From Actinomycetota bacterium (lineage in GTDB: Bacteria; Actinomycetota; Actinomycetes; Nanopelagicales; Nanopelagicaceae), in assembly GCA_003151395.1 (NCBI GenBank), contig PLXJ01000010.1, positions 1-36,449 of the forward strand: a stretch of DNA of 36,449 bases, in the 5' to 3' direction. The position numbers and the translations under genes are program-made. Positions 18,497 to 26,595 of the stretch are shown one piece after another (positions within the stretch are counted from its first letter, which is position 1; the number at the start of each line of letters is the position of its first letter). The notes under the pieces are model-generated. The model saw nothing but the letters and a program-made list of their open reading frames with translations, was not told the origin of the DNA and ran no database searches.

Positions 18497-19395
18497 CACT
18501 TGTTGTCATTGGTGGCGCAACCGCCACCGGCAAAAGTGATCTCGCAGTTGAGTTGGCAATACGAATTGGTGGGCAAGTAGTAAATGCCGATTCGATGCAG
18601 CTCTATCGTGGGATGGACATTGGAACAGCCAAACTCACTCTGAACGAACGCGCCGGGATCGCGCACCACATGCTGGACTTAGTTGATGTCTCGGTCGATG
18701 TAAATGTGGCTTGGTACCAAGAGCGGGCGAGGCAGATCATTGACCAATTGCTTGCTCAAACCATCCCGGTAATTATCGTTGGAGGCACCGGCTTCTACAT
18801 AAAGGCAATACTCGATGATCTTAATTTTCCGGATACCAACCCAGCGGTACGAGAGACGTTGACTCTACTTGCGGAGAAAATAGGTAACGATGCGATGCAT
18901 CAGCGCTTAGGAGTATTGGATCCAGCGGCTGCGGCCGCCATACCCAAAGAGAATGTTCGTCGGGTTATCCGCGCTTTAGAGGTTATCGAAATTACGGGGA
19001 AGCCTTTCACAGCAAATCTCCCGCGCGCAGATTCCACGCGCTACCCAGATGCGCTGCAATTTGGTTTAGAGGTGGATCGTTTAAAACTTGATGAGCGTGT
19101 TGATCAACGAGTTGATCGGATGTTCGATCGAGGATTGATTGGAGAGGTTGATTGCTTGATTGAACAAGGGCTACTCGAAGGAAAAACCGCGCGAGCAGCT
19201 CTCGGATATGCCCAAGTGATATCGCTGAAAGCTGGAGAAATCTCAGAGGTAGAGGCGATCTCTCAAACAAAATTAGCCACCCGTCAATATATTCGTCGGC
19301 AGGAAACCTGGTTTCGTCGCGATCAGCGCATAACCTGGCTCGATGAAAATTCAGATCGCCTAGGCGCTATCGAAAAGGCTATTCTGAACGCATGA
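18493..19395 (+). CDS. miaA: tRNA dimethylallyltransferase
   Basis: MiaA transfers the dimethylallyl group to A37 of tRNA, making the substrate for MiaB. The 300-residue protein has the P-loop GGATATGKS at residues 7-15, the [15 protein letters not shown] motif, GGTGFYIKA and [13 protein letters not shown]. The C-terminal [20 protein letters not shown] segment belongs to the tRNA-binding part. Start is GTG 18493, overlapping the miaB TGA; the stop overlaps dapF in ATGA. Confidence 0.96.
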   Translation: MTLVVIGGATATGKSDLAVELAIRIGGQVVNADSMQLYRGMDIGTAKLTLNERAGIAHHMLDLVDVSVDVNVAWYQERARQIIDQLLAQTIPVIIVGGTGFYIKAILDDLNFPDTNPAVRETLTLLAEKIGNDAMHQRLGVLDPAAAAAIPKENVRRVIRALEVIEITGKPFTANLPRADSTRYPDALQFGLEVDRLKLDERVDQRVDRMFDRGLIGEVDCLIEQGLLEGKTARAALGYAQVISLKAGEISEVEAISQTKLATRQYIRRQETWFRRDQRITWLDENSDRLGAIEKAILNA

Positions 19396-20177
19396 TTGGG
19401 ACATACGGCCACGGAACTCACAATGATTTCGTGCTGCTCTTTGACCCCGAGGATCAGGTCGCGATCAGCGCTGAACAAGTCGCCCGAATATGCAACAGAA
19501 CAACTGGGGTCGGTAGCGATGGATTTATCCGAATTATTAAGCGAGACGGCAAATGGTTTATGGACTATCGCAATCAGGATGGCTCCATCGCAGAGATGTG
19601 CGGAAACGGAATTAGAGTCATGGCCCGCTACCTTGTTCAGCGGGGTCACCAAGGCGAGGGGATTTTTGCTATCAATACCCGAGCAGGGATGAAGTATCTA
19701 GCCGTTCCAGCGGATGCAGATATCTCCGTGAACATGGGTCATATCGAAGCGGTCTATGACGATGTCACTGTAAAAATCGGCGATCAAACTTGGAGCGCGA
19801 TTCATGTTGATATCGGCAATCCGCATGCAGTGGTATTTGTCGATGACCTCGCCTCAATCGGTGAACTAAAATCTGCGCCAGAAGTTGATGGCGATTACCC
19901 AGATGGCGTCAACGTCGAATTCGCAACCTTCTTGCCGGATGGCCAGTTGGCGATGCGGGTTTATGAGCGTGGGGTGGGGGAAACGAAATCGTGTGGAACT
20001 GGAACTTGCGCGGTGGCTCTCGCAGCAACCCTAAAACAAGGCAAGAAACTCCCATCCAGGTGGATCATCAATCCGCCGGGAGGTCAGTTGATCGTCGACA
20101 TTGATCCGCATAGCAATGCAACTTTGATTGGTCCTGCAGTACTCATGAAAGATATAGAACTGGATGCCTATCTGTGA
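19392..20177 (+). CDS. dapF: Diaminopimelate epimerase
   Basis: DapF converts LL- to meso-diaminopimelate, the form used in peptidoglycan and as lysine precursor. The 261-residue protein keeps both catalytic cysteines, C70 in EMCGNGIR and C201 in KSCGTGTCA, and the N-terminal YGHGTHNDF substrate motif. The start is slightly shorter than in some relatives, beginning MIGTYGHGT. It overlaps miaA (ATGA) and hflX (GTGA). Its place after miaA is the standard actinobacterial order, and it completes the set dapA, dapB, dapF found in this window. Confidence 0.96.
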   Translation: MIGTYGHGTHNDFVLLFDPEDQVAISAEQVARICNRTTGVGSDGFIRIIKRDGKWFMDYRNQDGSIAEMCGNGIRVMARYLVQRGHQGEGIFAINTRAGMKYLAVPADADISVNMGHIEAVYDDVTVKIGDQTWSAIHVDIGNPHAVVFVDDLASIGELKSAPEVDGDYPDGVNVEFATFLPDGQLAMRVYERGVGETKSCGTGTCAVALAATLKQGKKLPSRWIINPPGGQLIVDIDPHSNATLIGPAVLMKDIELDAYL

Positions 20178-21628
20178 CGCAAGGACAAGATCCACTAGAT
20201 ATTGATATCGATCAACTGCTTCGCGAAAGTGCGCGAGCTGCGAGCGAATTTGATTCAGCAGAAAATCAAGAAAGTCAGCAGCAGGATCTTCAAGATCGCC
20301 AGGCACTTCGTCGAGTATCTGGGCTTTCGACTGAACTGCAAGATGTCAATGATGCCGAATATCGCCAATTACGTTTAGAGAAGGTTGTCCTTGTCGGAGT
20401 CTGGACCGAGGGGAGCGCGCAAGATGCCGATAATTCCATGAAGGAACTTGCTGCGCTTGCCGAAACTGCGGGATCTGAAGTCATGGATGGTTTTGTACAA
20501 AGGCGCGATAAGCCAGATGCCTCAACCTTTATCGGATCAGGAAAAGTTGCTGAAGTAAAGAAGTCGGTCATTGCTACAGGAGCCGATACCGTGGTCTGCG
20601 ATGGAGAGTTATCGCCGGCTCAACTTCGGACCCTGGAGTCAAAACTCAAGGTGAAGGTGATCGATCGCACCGCACTGATTTTGGATATCTTTGCCCAGCA
20701 CGCAAAATCACGTGAGGGCAAAGCTCAGGTGGAGCTAGCCCAGATGAGTTATATGTTGCCCCGGCTTCGCGGATGGGGCGATTCATTGTCCCGTCAGGCT
20801 GGTGGCATCGGCGGACGCGGCCCCGGTGAAACAAAAATAGAAACCGATCGGCGTCGGATTAATGACAAGATGGCCAAGCTTCGTAAAGAGATTAAAGAGA
20901 TGAAAGTTGCCCGCGATACAAAGAGGCAAGAGCGCACTAAATACAGCGTTCCATCGGTTGCGATCGTGGGTTATACAAATGCTGGAAAGTCTTCGCTCAT
21001 GAATCGACTCACCAATGCAGGAGTGTTAGTTGAAAATGCGCTCTTTGTAACCTTGGATCCAACTGTAAGGCAGACCAAGAGTTCTGATGGACGGATTTAT
21101 ACTTTGGCTGACACAGTGGGTTTTGTACGTCACCTGCCACATCAACTTATAGAGGCCTTCAAATCCACTCTCGAAGAAGTTGCCGCAGCGGATTTGATTG
21201 TTCACGTTGTTGATGGTTCACACCCAGATCCGCAAGAGCAGATTCGTGCAGTCCGCGAGGTAATAAAAGATGTTGGCGGGGGCGATATTCCAGAAATCAT
21301 CGCAATTAATAAGGCTGATATCGCCGCTCCAGAAGTAATCATGCAAATCCTTCGTCAAGAATCCAACAGCTTTGCCTTCTCTGCGCGAACCGGGTTTGGC
21401 CTAGAGACTTTGGTTAAAGCGATTGAAACTTCGTTGCCACATCCGCGCGTAGAAATTACCGCAGTGATTCCTTTCAGTCGGGGAGAATTAGTTTCAGCAA
21501 TTCATGAGCGTGGTGAGGTTCTCTCTGAAACCTATTCATCTGAAGGAACTCGAATTCACGCCAGAGTCGATGCGCATATTGCCAAGCGGATCGAAGAGAT
21601 GATTGAAGTTGGAGTATTGAAAACATGA
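20174..21628 (+). CDS. hflX: GTPase HflX
   Basis: HflX is a ribosome-binding GTPase that splits stalled or hibernating 70S ribosomes, especially after heat or antibiotic stress. The 484-residue protein has the HflX N-terminal domain (AALAETAGSEVMDGFVQRRDKPD, FIGSGKVAEV), the family-specific glycine-rich loop QAGGIGGRGPGETKIE, a coiled helix, and a G domain with G1 GYTNAGKSS at residues 266-274, G3 DTVGF and G4 INKAD. The start is GTG 20174, overlapping dapF by four bases; the end overlaps the YrdC-like gene (ATGA). Confidence 0.96.
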   Translation: MTQGQDPLDIDIDQLLRESARAASEFDSAENQESQQQDLQDRQALRRVSGLSTELQDVNDAEYRQLRLEKVVLVGVWTEGSAQDADNSMKELAALAETAGSEVMDGFVQRRDKPDASTFIGSGKVAEVKKSVIATGADTVVCDGELSPAQLRTLESKLKVKVIDRTALILDIFAQHAKSREGKAQVELAQMSYMLPRLRGWGDSLSRQAGGIGGRGPGETKIETDRRRINDKMAKLRKEIKEMKVARDTKRQERTKYSVPSVAIVGYTNAGKSSLMNRLTNAGVLVENALFVTLDPTVRQTKSSDGRIYTLADTVGFVRHLPHQLIEAFKSTLEEVAAADLIVHVVDGSHPDPQEQIRAVREVIKDVGGGDIPEIIAINKADIAAPEVIMQILRQESNSFAFSARTGFGLETLVKAIETSLPHPRVEITAVIPFSRGELVSAIHERGEVLSETYSSEGTRIHARVDAHIAKRIEEMIEVGVLKT

Positions 21629-22287
21629 GCACTGTCGTTAAGTTGACGTCGCGCAACAAAACAACAGTTCGCGATCGCGCGTTGCTTGCGCTCCTCCAGG
21701 GGGAAGTCATCCTTATCGCTGCAGAGCATGGATACCTCTATGCGTGCGATGCATTTAATCAAACCGCAGTGAACAGAATTCATACTTTGCGGGGAGACTC
21801 TCCAGGTACAGCTGCCCAAGTTCTTATTGGAAAAGTCACGGCAGTAACTGGACTAGCCTCAGATTTTGACTCGGATTGGCAGAAGGTGGTCAATGCGTTC
21901 TGGCCAGGCCTACTCACAGTACAACTTGTACCTCAATCTGCCCTGCGCTGGGATTTAGGAGATGGCGGTGCGCTTGCCGAATTTGCCGTCCGGATCCCTA
22001 CCCGCGAATTCTTGCTCTCACTCCTCGCTCGAAGTGGGCCTTTGGCTGTGGCTAGCGCTTCCCTTGCCGGGCAACCAGCGCTTCGAGATATCTCTTTAGT
22101 AACAGCGGCGCCCAGCGAGCTTGGTCTACAGATTGACGAAGGTCTCCTACCAACTGGACCTGCCTCTACGGTACTTCGACGTTCCACCGTCGGTGTAAAT
22201 GGGGGAATTGTGATGCAACGCGCTGGTGCCATCGCACTTGAGCAACTGCAGGCCGTCGTGCCAACGATCTCGGCGGCCAACCCATAG
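21625..22287 (+). CDS. Divergent YrdC/Sua5-fold protein, probably catalytically degenerate
   Basis: The 220-residue protein aligns along the YrdC fold: FWPGLLTVQLVPQ, then FAVRIPTREFLLSLLARSGPLAVASASLAG, then GPASTVLR...GIVMQRAGAI, which match the FWPGxxT, vAvRvP, tSAN and GxxSTvv stretches of TsaC/Sua5. Normal members make threonylcarbamoyl-AMP for tRNA t6A. Here the PTDTVYGL motif reads AAEHGYLY, the KxR pair is replaced by RGDSPG, and SAN reads SAS. Gene order fits: a sua5 gene precedes the wecA-type gene and atp operon in mycobacteria. It starts in an ATGA overlap with hflX. Activity is doubtful; a binding or regulatory role is possible. Confidence 0.75.
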   Translation: MSTVVKLTSRNKTTVRDRALLALLQGEVILIAAEHGYLYACDAFNQTAVNRIHTLRGDSPGTAAQVLIGKVTAVTGLASDFDSDWQKVVNAFWPGLLTVQLVPQSALRWDLGDGGALAEFAVRIPTREFLLSLLARSGPLAVASASLAGQPALRDISLVTAAPSELGLQIDEGLLPTGPASTVLRRSTVGVNGGIVMQRAGAIALEQLQAVVPTISAANP

Positions 22288-22301
22288 CATAAGGTTTGGG
22301 T

Positions 22302-23570
22302 ATGTCTTCAGATACTTTTTTCGGACCCGATTTCGACGCCCTCCAAGCCCAAGATCCAGATATTGCAGCTGTCTTGCTCAGCGAGCTTGAACGCCAACGC
22401 CATGGACTCCAATTAATTGCCAGTGAAAATTTCACCTCACCCGCTGTTCTGACTGCGCTCGGTTCAACGCTCTCTAATAAATATGCCGAAGGATATCCGG
22501 GCAAGCGCTACTACGGCGGTTGCGAAGAGGTCGACAAGGCAGAGCTCATCGGTATTGAACGCGCCAAAGCACTTTTTGGGGCAGAACATGCGAACTTGCA
22601 GCCACACTCCGGGGCCAGTGCAAACATTGCGGTGTATCAAGCATTTACAAAGCCAGGAGATACGGTCCTCGCAATGTCACTTCCTCACGGGGGTCACCTC
22701 ACCCATGGTTCGAAAGTCAACTTTTCTGGCAAATGGTTCAATATCGTTTCGTACGGCGTTCGAGCGGACAATGAATTAATCGATTATGACGAACTGCGCG
22801 ATCTTGCCCTTGAGAATGCGCCGCGAATGATCTGCACCGGGGCAACGGCCTACCCCAGTCTTATTGATTTCGAACGAGTGCGCGCAATCTGCGATGAAGT
22901 AGGGGCAATCATGTGGGTCGACGCTGCACACTTCATAGGACTGGTTGCTGGCAAAGCAATTCCTTCACCTGTCCCATACGCCGACGTCGTTTCTTTTACA
23001 ACGCACAAAGTTCTCCGTGGCCCGCGCGGTGGAATGATCGTGTCAAAGGCCGAACATGCCGCGGCAATCGACAAGGCCGTCTTCCCTGGAATGCAGGGTG
23101 GCCCGATCATGAGTGCAGTTGCAGCTAAGGCAATTGCTCTTAAAGAGTGTGCGACTCCGGAATATCAGGAATACGCTAAAAACGTGATTTCAAACTGCCA
23201 GGTGCTGGCTAGTGGATTGGAAGAACATGGAATGCGGGCAGTTTCCGGTGGTACGCAGACTCATCTGGCGTTGATAGATATTCGCTCGACAGGTATCAGC
23301 GGAAAAATTGCCGATGAACGATGTGGCCTCTCTGGAATCACTCTCAACAAGAATGCGATTCCATATGACCCTGAGTCCCCGGCGGTCACAAGTGGAATTC
23401 GAGTTGGATCTGCAGCAACAACGACACAGGGTATGGGCGCGCCAGAAATGGTTCAGATCGCTTCTCTCATTGCTCGCGCAATAAAAGATGGCGGAGAGCC
23501 CGCGAAAGCTGCCGAAATCCGAAGTGATGTTTACGAACTCACCGCACGGTTCCCCGTTTATCCACGCTAA
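22302..23570 (+). CDS. glyA: Serine hydroxymethyltransferase
   Basis: GlyA interconverts serine plus tetrahydrofolate with glycine plus methylenetetrahydrofolate, the methyl donor that ThyX uses. The 422-residue protein has LIASENFTSPAVL, NKYAEGYPGKRYYGGCE and the pyridoxal-phosphate lysine K236 in TTHKVLRGPRGG. I choose ATG 22302, seven bases after AAGG (22291-22294), over TTG 22296. Length is typical. It is 14 bases after the YrdC-like gene and 14 before the WecA-like gene. Confidence 0.97.
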   Translation: MSSDTFFGPDFDALQAQDPDIAAVLLSELERQRHGLQLIASENFTSPAVLTALGSTLSNKYAEGYPGKRYYGGCEEVDKAELIGIERAKALFGAEHANLQPHSGASANIAVYQAFTKPGDTVLAMSLPHGGHLTHGSKVNFSGKWFNIVSYGVRADNELIDYDELRDLALENAPRMICTGATAYPSLIDFERVRAICDEVGAIMWVDAAHFIGLVAGKAIPSPVPYADVVSFTTHKVLRGPRGGMIVSKAEHAAAIDKAVFPGMQGGPIMSAVAAKAIALKECATPEYQEYAKNVISNCQVLASGLEEHGMRAVSGGTQTHLALIDIRSTGISGKIADERCGLSGITLNKNAIPYDPESPAVTSGIRVGSAATTTQGMGAPEMVQIASLIARAIKDGGEPAKAAEIRSDVYELTARFPVYPR

Positions 23571-23584
23571 TTTAAAAATCCACA

Positions 23585-24703
23585 ATGCGTGAATACCTTT
23601 TAACGGCAGCGCTAGCTGCCACCTTTTGTTTTATGTTGACGCCACTTGTCAGGAGACTTGCGATGGCATCGGGAGCTTTCATTGAGTTGCGCTCGCGCGA
23701 TATGCATACCGACCTCACACCGCGATGGGGCGGCCTTGCGATGTGGGGTTCAATGTCGATTACCTTCCTCATAGTCGATCACCTTCGATTAGTTGGAAAC
23801 GCCTTTGGACGTGAGTTAACGGGAATTTTTCTCGCTGGAACTTTCATTATGTTGCTAGGCGCCTTAGATGATCGCTTCGACTTGGATTCACTCACTAAAT
23901 TTGCTGGTCAAGCACTCGCAGCGGGAATATTGCTTTTGCATGGGGTTCAAATACTTTGGCTCCCGATTAACGGAATTCTGATTCTCCCATCCAATATCGG
24001 AGCGGTACTAACTGTCATCTTTGTCATGCTTGTGATCAATGCTGTTAATTTTGTTGATGGATTAGATGGATTAGCATCTGGAATTGTCGCCGTATGCGCA
24101 ATCGCCTTCTTTGCATTTTCCTACATCTTGGCGGTTGATAATGGTTTTAGTCGCGCCGGCGCACCATCGCTTGTTATGGCGATCGTCGTCGGACTCTGCA
24201 TTGGTTTCCTTCCTCACAACTATCACCCTGCAAAGATATTTATGGGGGATTCGGGAGCAATGTTTCTTGGGCTATTGCTCTCGGCTTCTGCGATCACATT
24301 AACTGGACAAATTGATGTTAACGCGATTGCAGATCAGAACTCACGTACAACTTTCGTTCCGTTGATCCTGCCTTTTACCGTACTGGCAATTCCGCTTTTG
24401 GATCTTGGAATGGCGGTGGTTCGCCGCCTGCGCGCCGGACGATCCCCATTTGCCGCAGATCGTGAGCACCTACATCATCGACTCTTGCGTATGGGAAATT
24501 CGCAGCGCGAGGTTGCCATCATCATGTACCTGTGGACTGCGATGTTCGCCTTTCCAACAGTTATTGCCGCTTTTTACCCACTATGGATTTCGGCAGCGGT
24601 CGCGCTAGCGATTGCTTTGCTCTCAACTCTGCTCATCTGGCGTAGTTTTGTTAAATCCCGGGGGCTACTATTGCCCCCTGTTCGAATTAATGAGACCACT
24701 TAA
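23585..24703 (+). CDS. Polyprenyl-phosphate N-acetylhexosamine-1-phosphate transferase (WecA/TagO/Rfe type)
   Basis: This enzyme loads a sugar phosphate, usually GlcNAc-1-phosphate, from a UDP-sugar onto polyprenyl phosphate, the first step in making cell-wall glycopolymers. The 372-residue protein has about ten or eleven membrane segments and the MraY/WecA family motifs: DDRFDLDSLTKF, NAVNFVDGLDGLASG, KIFMGDSGAMFLG and the His-rich cytoplasmic loop REHLHHRLLRMG. It precedes the atp genes, as Rfe does in mycobacteria. Which polymer it serves is unknown. Confidence 0.93.
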   Translation: MREYLLTAALAATFCFMLTPLVRRLAMASGAFIELRSRDMHTDLTPRWGGLAMWGSMSITFLIVDHLRLVGNAFGRELTGIFLAGTFIMLLGALDDRFDLDSLTKFAGQALAAGILLLHGVQILWLPINGILILPSNIGAVLTVIFVMLVINAVNFVDGLDGLASGIVAVCAIAFFAFSYILAVDNGFSRAGAPSLVMAIVVGLCIGFLPHNYHPAKIFMGDSGAMFLGLLLSASAITLTGQIDVNAIADQNSRTTFVPLILPFTVLAIPLLDLGMAVVRRLRAGRSPFAADREHLHHRLLRMGNSQREVAIIMYLWTAMFAFPTVIAAFYPLWISAAVALAIALLSTLLIWRSFVKSRGLLLPPVRINETT

Positions 24704-24738
24704 AAGAAATAAAAGAACTTAAAGGAGATTACAGATTG

Positions 24739-24933
24739 ATGGCATCAAATAACGAAGAGGGCGCGCTCTGGTCGATTATTGTGGCCATGATTGCTGCTGT
24801 CCTCATTTGGGGCGGTATTGGTTTCGCGTTAGATCATTGGCTACACACCCATCATTATTTCTTTCTTGGCGGATTGATTCTCGGAGCGGGATCTTCTTTT
24901 TATTTGGTCTGGCTTCGTTTTGGTCGGAAGTAG
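24739..24933 (+). CDS. AtpZ-like small membrane protein, first copy
   Basis: The 64-residue protein has two hydrophobic segments (IIVAMIAAVLIWGGIGFAL and FFLGGLILGAGSSFYLVWLRF) joined by a short charged DHWLHTHH loop, the layout of AtpZ-type ATP-synthase-linked proteins (the ATPase gene 1 family). These are thought to help assembly or magnesium supply with AtpI. An AAAGGAG (24721-24727) precedes it; TTG 24736 is better spaced from it than the ATG chosen here, so the protein may have one extra residue. It shares WGGIG, an Asp-His pair and a YLxWxxF end with the gene at 25419, suggesting duplication. Confidence 0.75.
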   Translation: MASNNEEGALWSIIVAMIAAVLIWGGIGFALDHWLHTHHYFFLGGLILGAGSSFYLVWLRFGRK

Positions 24934-24955
24934 TCCCCCCGATGAGTAATAAAAA

Positions 24956-25432
24956 ATGAGTAATACCGTTGAAGCAAAGCTTGGGAAGGGCGCACTTATC
25001 CCAGCAAGTGCGGTCGGCCTCATTGGTCTGATTATTGCAACCATCATTAAAGGACGAGCCGGCTTTTATGGCGGCCTACTTGCGCAAGCGTTAGTTGTTA
25101 TTTTTTTCGCGGTTCATTTATTGGTTTCCAAATATTCAGCAAAGATGGATCCAATCGGAGTGATGGCAATGGCCATGCTCTCCTACTTTGCAAAAATTAT
25201 TATTTTAGGGGCACTCTTCTTTATTGTTCTTCAAAACATCAGCGAGAAAACTCTGAATCGCGCTTCATTCGGGGTCATAGCGATATGCGTAACGATCGCC
25301 TGGTTGGCTGGGGGACTAAGGGCTTTTTTCAGCCTTCGAGCGCAACTCCCGCTTCCTGCCATTTCTCTTCCTAACTCCATTGATTCAATTCAACAAAAGG
25401 CAGCAGGGGAAGAGGCCGATGGCCACCAATGA
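24956..25432 (+). CDS. atpI: AtpI-like ATP synthase accessory membrane protein
   Basis: The 158-residue protein has four predicted membrane segments, starting GALIPASAVGLIGLIIATII and including AMAMLSYFAKIIILGALFFIVL, matching the ATP-synthase I family placed upstream of atpB. AtpI aids c-ring assembly or stability in several bacteria but is not strictly essential. No Shine-Dalgarno sequence precedes ATG 24956. Instead a five-codon ATG-AGT-AAT-AAA-AAA frame ends in TGA overlapping this start, so coupling is likely. The 3' end overlaps the second AtpZ-like gene by 14 bases. Confidence 0.8.
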   Translation: MSNTVEAKLGKGALIPASAVGLIGLIIATIIKGRAGFYGGLLAQALVVIFFAVHLLVSKYSAKMDPIGVMAMAMLSYFAKIIILGALFFIVLQNISEKTLNRASFGVIAICVTIAWLAGGLRAFFSLRAQLPLPAISLPNSIDSIQQKAAGEEADGHQ

Positions 25433-25619
25433 GGACGGGGCTTTTTGGACGATTATTGCTTATCTGATCTCGGGTCTCGGATTTTGGGGCGGAATTGGGT
25501 ACCTCGGTGACCGTCACTTCAAGACCAATTTTCTGACCATCTTAGGAATGGGTTTTGGGCTAGTAACTGGGCTCTACCTGATTTGGATTAAATTTATTAA
25601 AGAGAACCCACCGCAATAG
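25419..25619 (+). CDS. AtpZ-like small membrane protein, second copy
   Basis: The 66-residue protein begins MATNEDGAFWTIIAYLISG and has two membrane segments around a GDRHFKTN loop. It ends in YLIWIKFIKENPPQ. It resembles the protein at 24739 along its length: both share an N-terminal NEDGAFW or NEEGALW start, WGGIG and YLxWxxF. The start ATG 25419 is inside the atpI coding end and has the purine-rich GGGGAAGAGG just upstream. It is probably an AtpZ paralogue produced by local duplication. Confidence 0.75.
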   Translation: MATNEDGAFWTIIAYLISGLGFWGGIGYLGDRHFKTNFLTILGMGFGLVTGLYLIWIKFIKENPPQ

Positions 25620-25668
25620 TGGTTTGGGTGAGCCTGCCAGGCTGTGTTGGAAGCCATATGGGAGTGGT

Positions 25669-25698
25669 TTGCAAGCAAGTGGCGTTTTCCCTTAGGGT
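25669..25698 (+). promoter_or_regulatory. Candidate promoter for the atpB operon
   Basis: TTGCAA (25669-25674) and TAGGGT (25693-25698) are separated by 18 bases and resemble sigma-70-type -35 and -10 boxes. A transcript from it would start near 25705 and carry the AGGGGAG ribosome-binding site at 25734-25740. It lies in the 129-base gap after the second AtpZ-like gene, the largest spacer in the atp region. Confidence 0.4.
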
Positions 25699-25748
25699 AA
25701 GGCGTCCTGATGCACTGCGGTTGTATATTTCATAGGGGAGACATCAAC

Positions 25749-26531
25749 TTGTTGCTAGCGCCACATATGGCACAACCTGCCTTCGTGCCTCCAAGCAGCG
25801 CAGACTTCTTTTTTAACCCAGCATTCGGCAATTCAATTCTGGCGACAAAGCCAGTCATGTTGCTTCTATTCTCAGTAATTTTGATTACTGCGTTTTTCAC
25901 GGTTTCCGCTCGAAAAGCCGCCATTCTGCCCTCACGCCTCCAGTTCTCGGGCGAATTGATCTATGGCTTTGTCCGCGATGGTATTGGTCGGGATGTTATC
26001 GGCGAAGAGTTTCAACGTTTCGTGCCATTTCTCTTTGCGATTTTTACCTTTGTTTTAACAAATAACCTCTTTGGCGTGGTGCCATTTATGCAGTTCCCGA
26101 CCATGTCTCATATCGGGTTTCCAGTTTCCATCACGATTTTTGTATATTTGGTTTACCACTATGTGGCCATTAAAAAGAAGGGTCTGGGACGCTATCTCAA
26201 AGAGATGTGCTTCATGCCCGGCGTACCTAAGGCGGTCTATGTAATTTTGGCGCCTGTCGAATTCCTGACCTACTTTGCCGTCCGCCCGCTCACCCTTGCC
26301 ATGCGGCTCTTTGGAAATATGTTTGCAGGGCACTTGCTTCTGCTGCTCTTCACTTTGGGTGGAGAATACATGCTCAAAAGTGCGCTCTTCGTTAAATTTT
26401 TTGCGATTCTCTCCTTTGGTCTTGCGATCGGATTGAGTTTCTTTGAAATGGGTATCCAGTGCCTCCAGGCATACATATTCACTCTCTTAGCGGCTCTCTA
26501 TATCGCAGGCGCATTGGCAGACGAACACTAG
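25749..26531 (+). CDS. atpB: ATP synthase Fo subunit a
   Basis: Subunit a forms the proton half-channels beside the c-ring. The 260-residue protein has the essential arginine in LAMRLFGNMFAGH and the late helix QAYIFTLLAALYIAGAL, and five to six membrane segments. I choose TTG 25749 because AGGGGAG (25734-25740) sits eight bases upstream; ATG 25710 would add 13 residues unlike other a subunits, and ATG 25767 is too far from the site. It is the first gene of the atpBEFHAGDC set. Confidence 0.93.
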   Translation: MLLAPHMAQPAFVPPSSADFFFNPAFGNSILATKPVMLLLFSVILITAFFTVSARKAAILPSRLQFSGELIYGFVRDGIGRDVIGEEFQRFVPFLFAIFTFVLTNNLFGVVPFMQFPTMSHIGFPVSITIFVYLVYHYVAIKKKGLGRYLKEMCFMPGVPKAVYVILAPVEFLTYFAVRPLTLAMRLFGNMFAGHLLLLLFTLGGEYMLKSALFVKFFAILSFGLAIGLSFFEMGIQCLQAYIFTLLAALYIAGALADEH

Positions 26532-26555
26532 TAAGGATCAAAAAACATAAGAATT

Positions 26556-26575
26556 GGTTGAGCACCGGCTCAGCC
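26556..26575 (+). promoter_or_regulatory. RNA hairpin in the atpB-atpE spacer
   Basis: GGTTGAGC (26556-26563) pairs with GCTCAGCC (26568-26575), eight pairs including one G-U, around the tetraloop ACCG. It lies 20 bases before the atpE start and is followed by TTTGATTG, too short a T-run for a good terminator. It probably acts as a stabilising 5' hairpin or processing site for atpE, whose product is needed in many copies per enzyme. Confidence 0.55.
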
Positions 26576-26595
26576 TTTGATTGAAGGGAAATAAC

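Noticed and set aside
25631-25643. Hairpin AGCCTGCCAGGCT after the second AtpZ-like gene as a terminator
   Set aside because: The palindrome is perfect, but the loop is only about three bases and no T-run follows.
25710-25748. Upstream ATG giving a 13-residue longer subunit a
   Set aside because: It lies only a few bases after the proposed transcription start. The extra residues (MHCGCIFHRG...) are unlike other a subunits, and the TTG start has a well-placed AGGGGAG.
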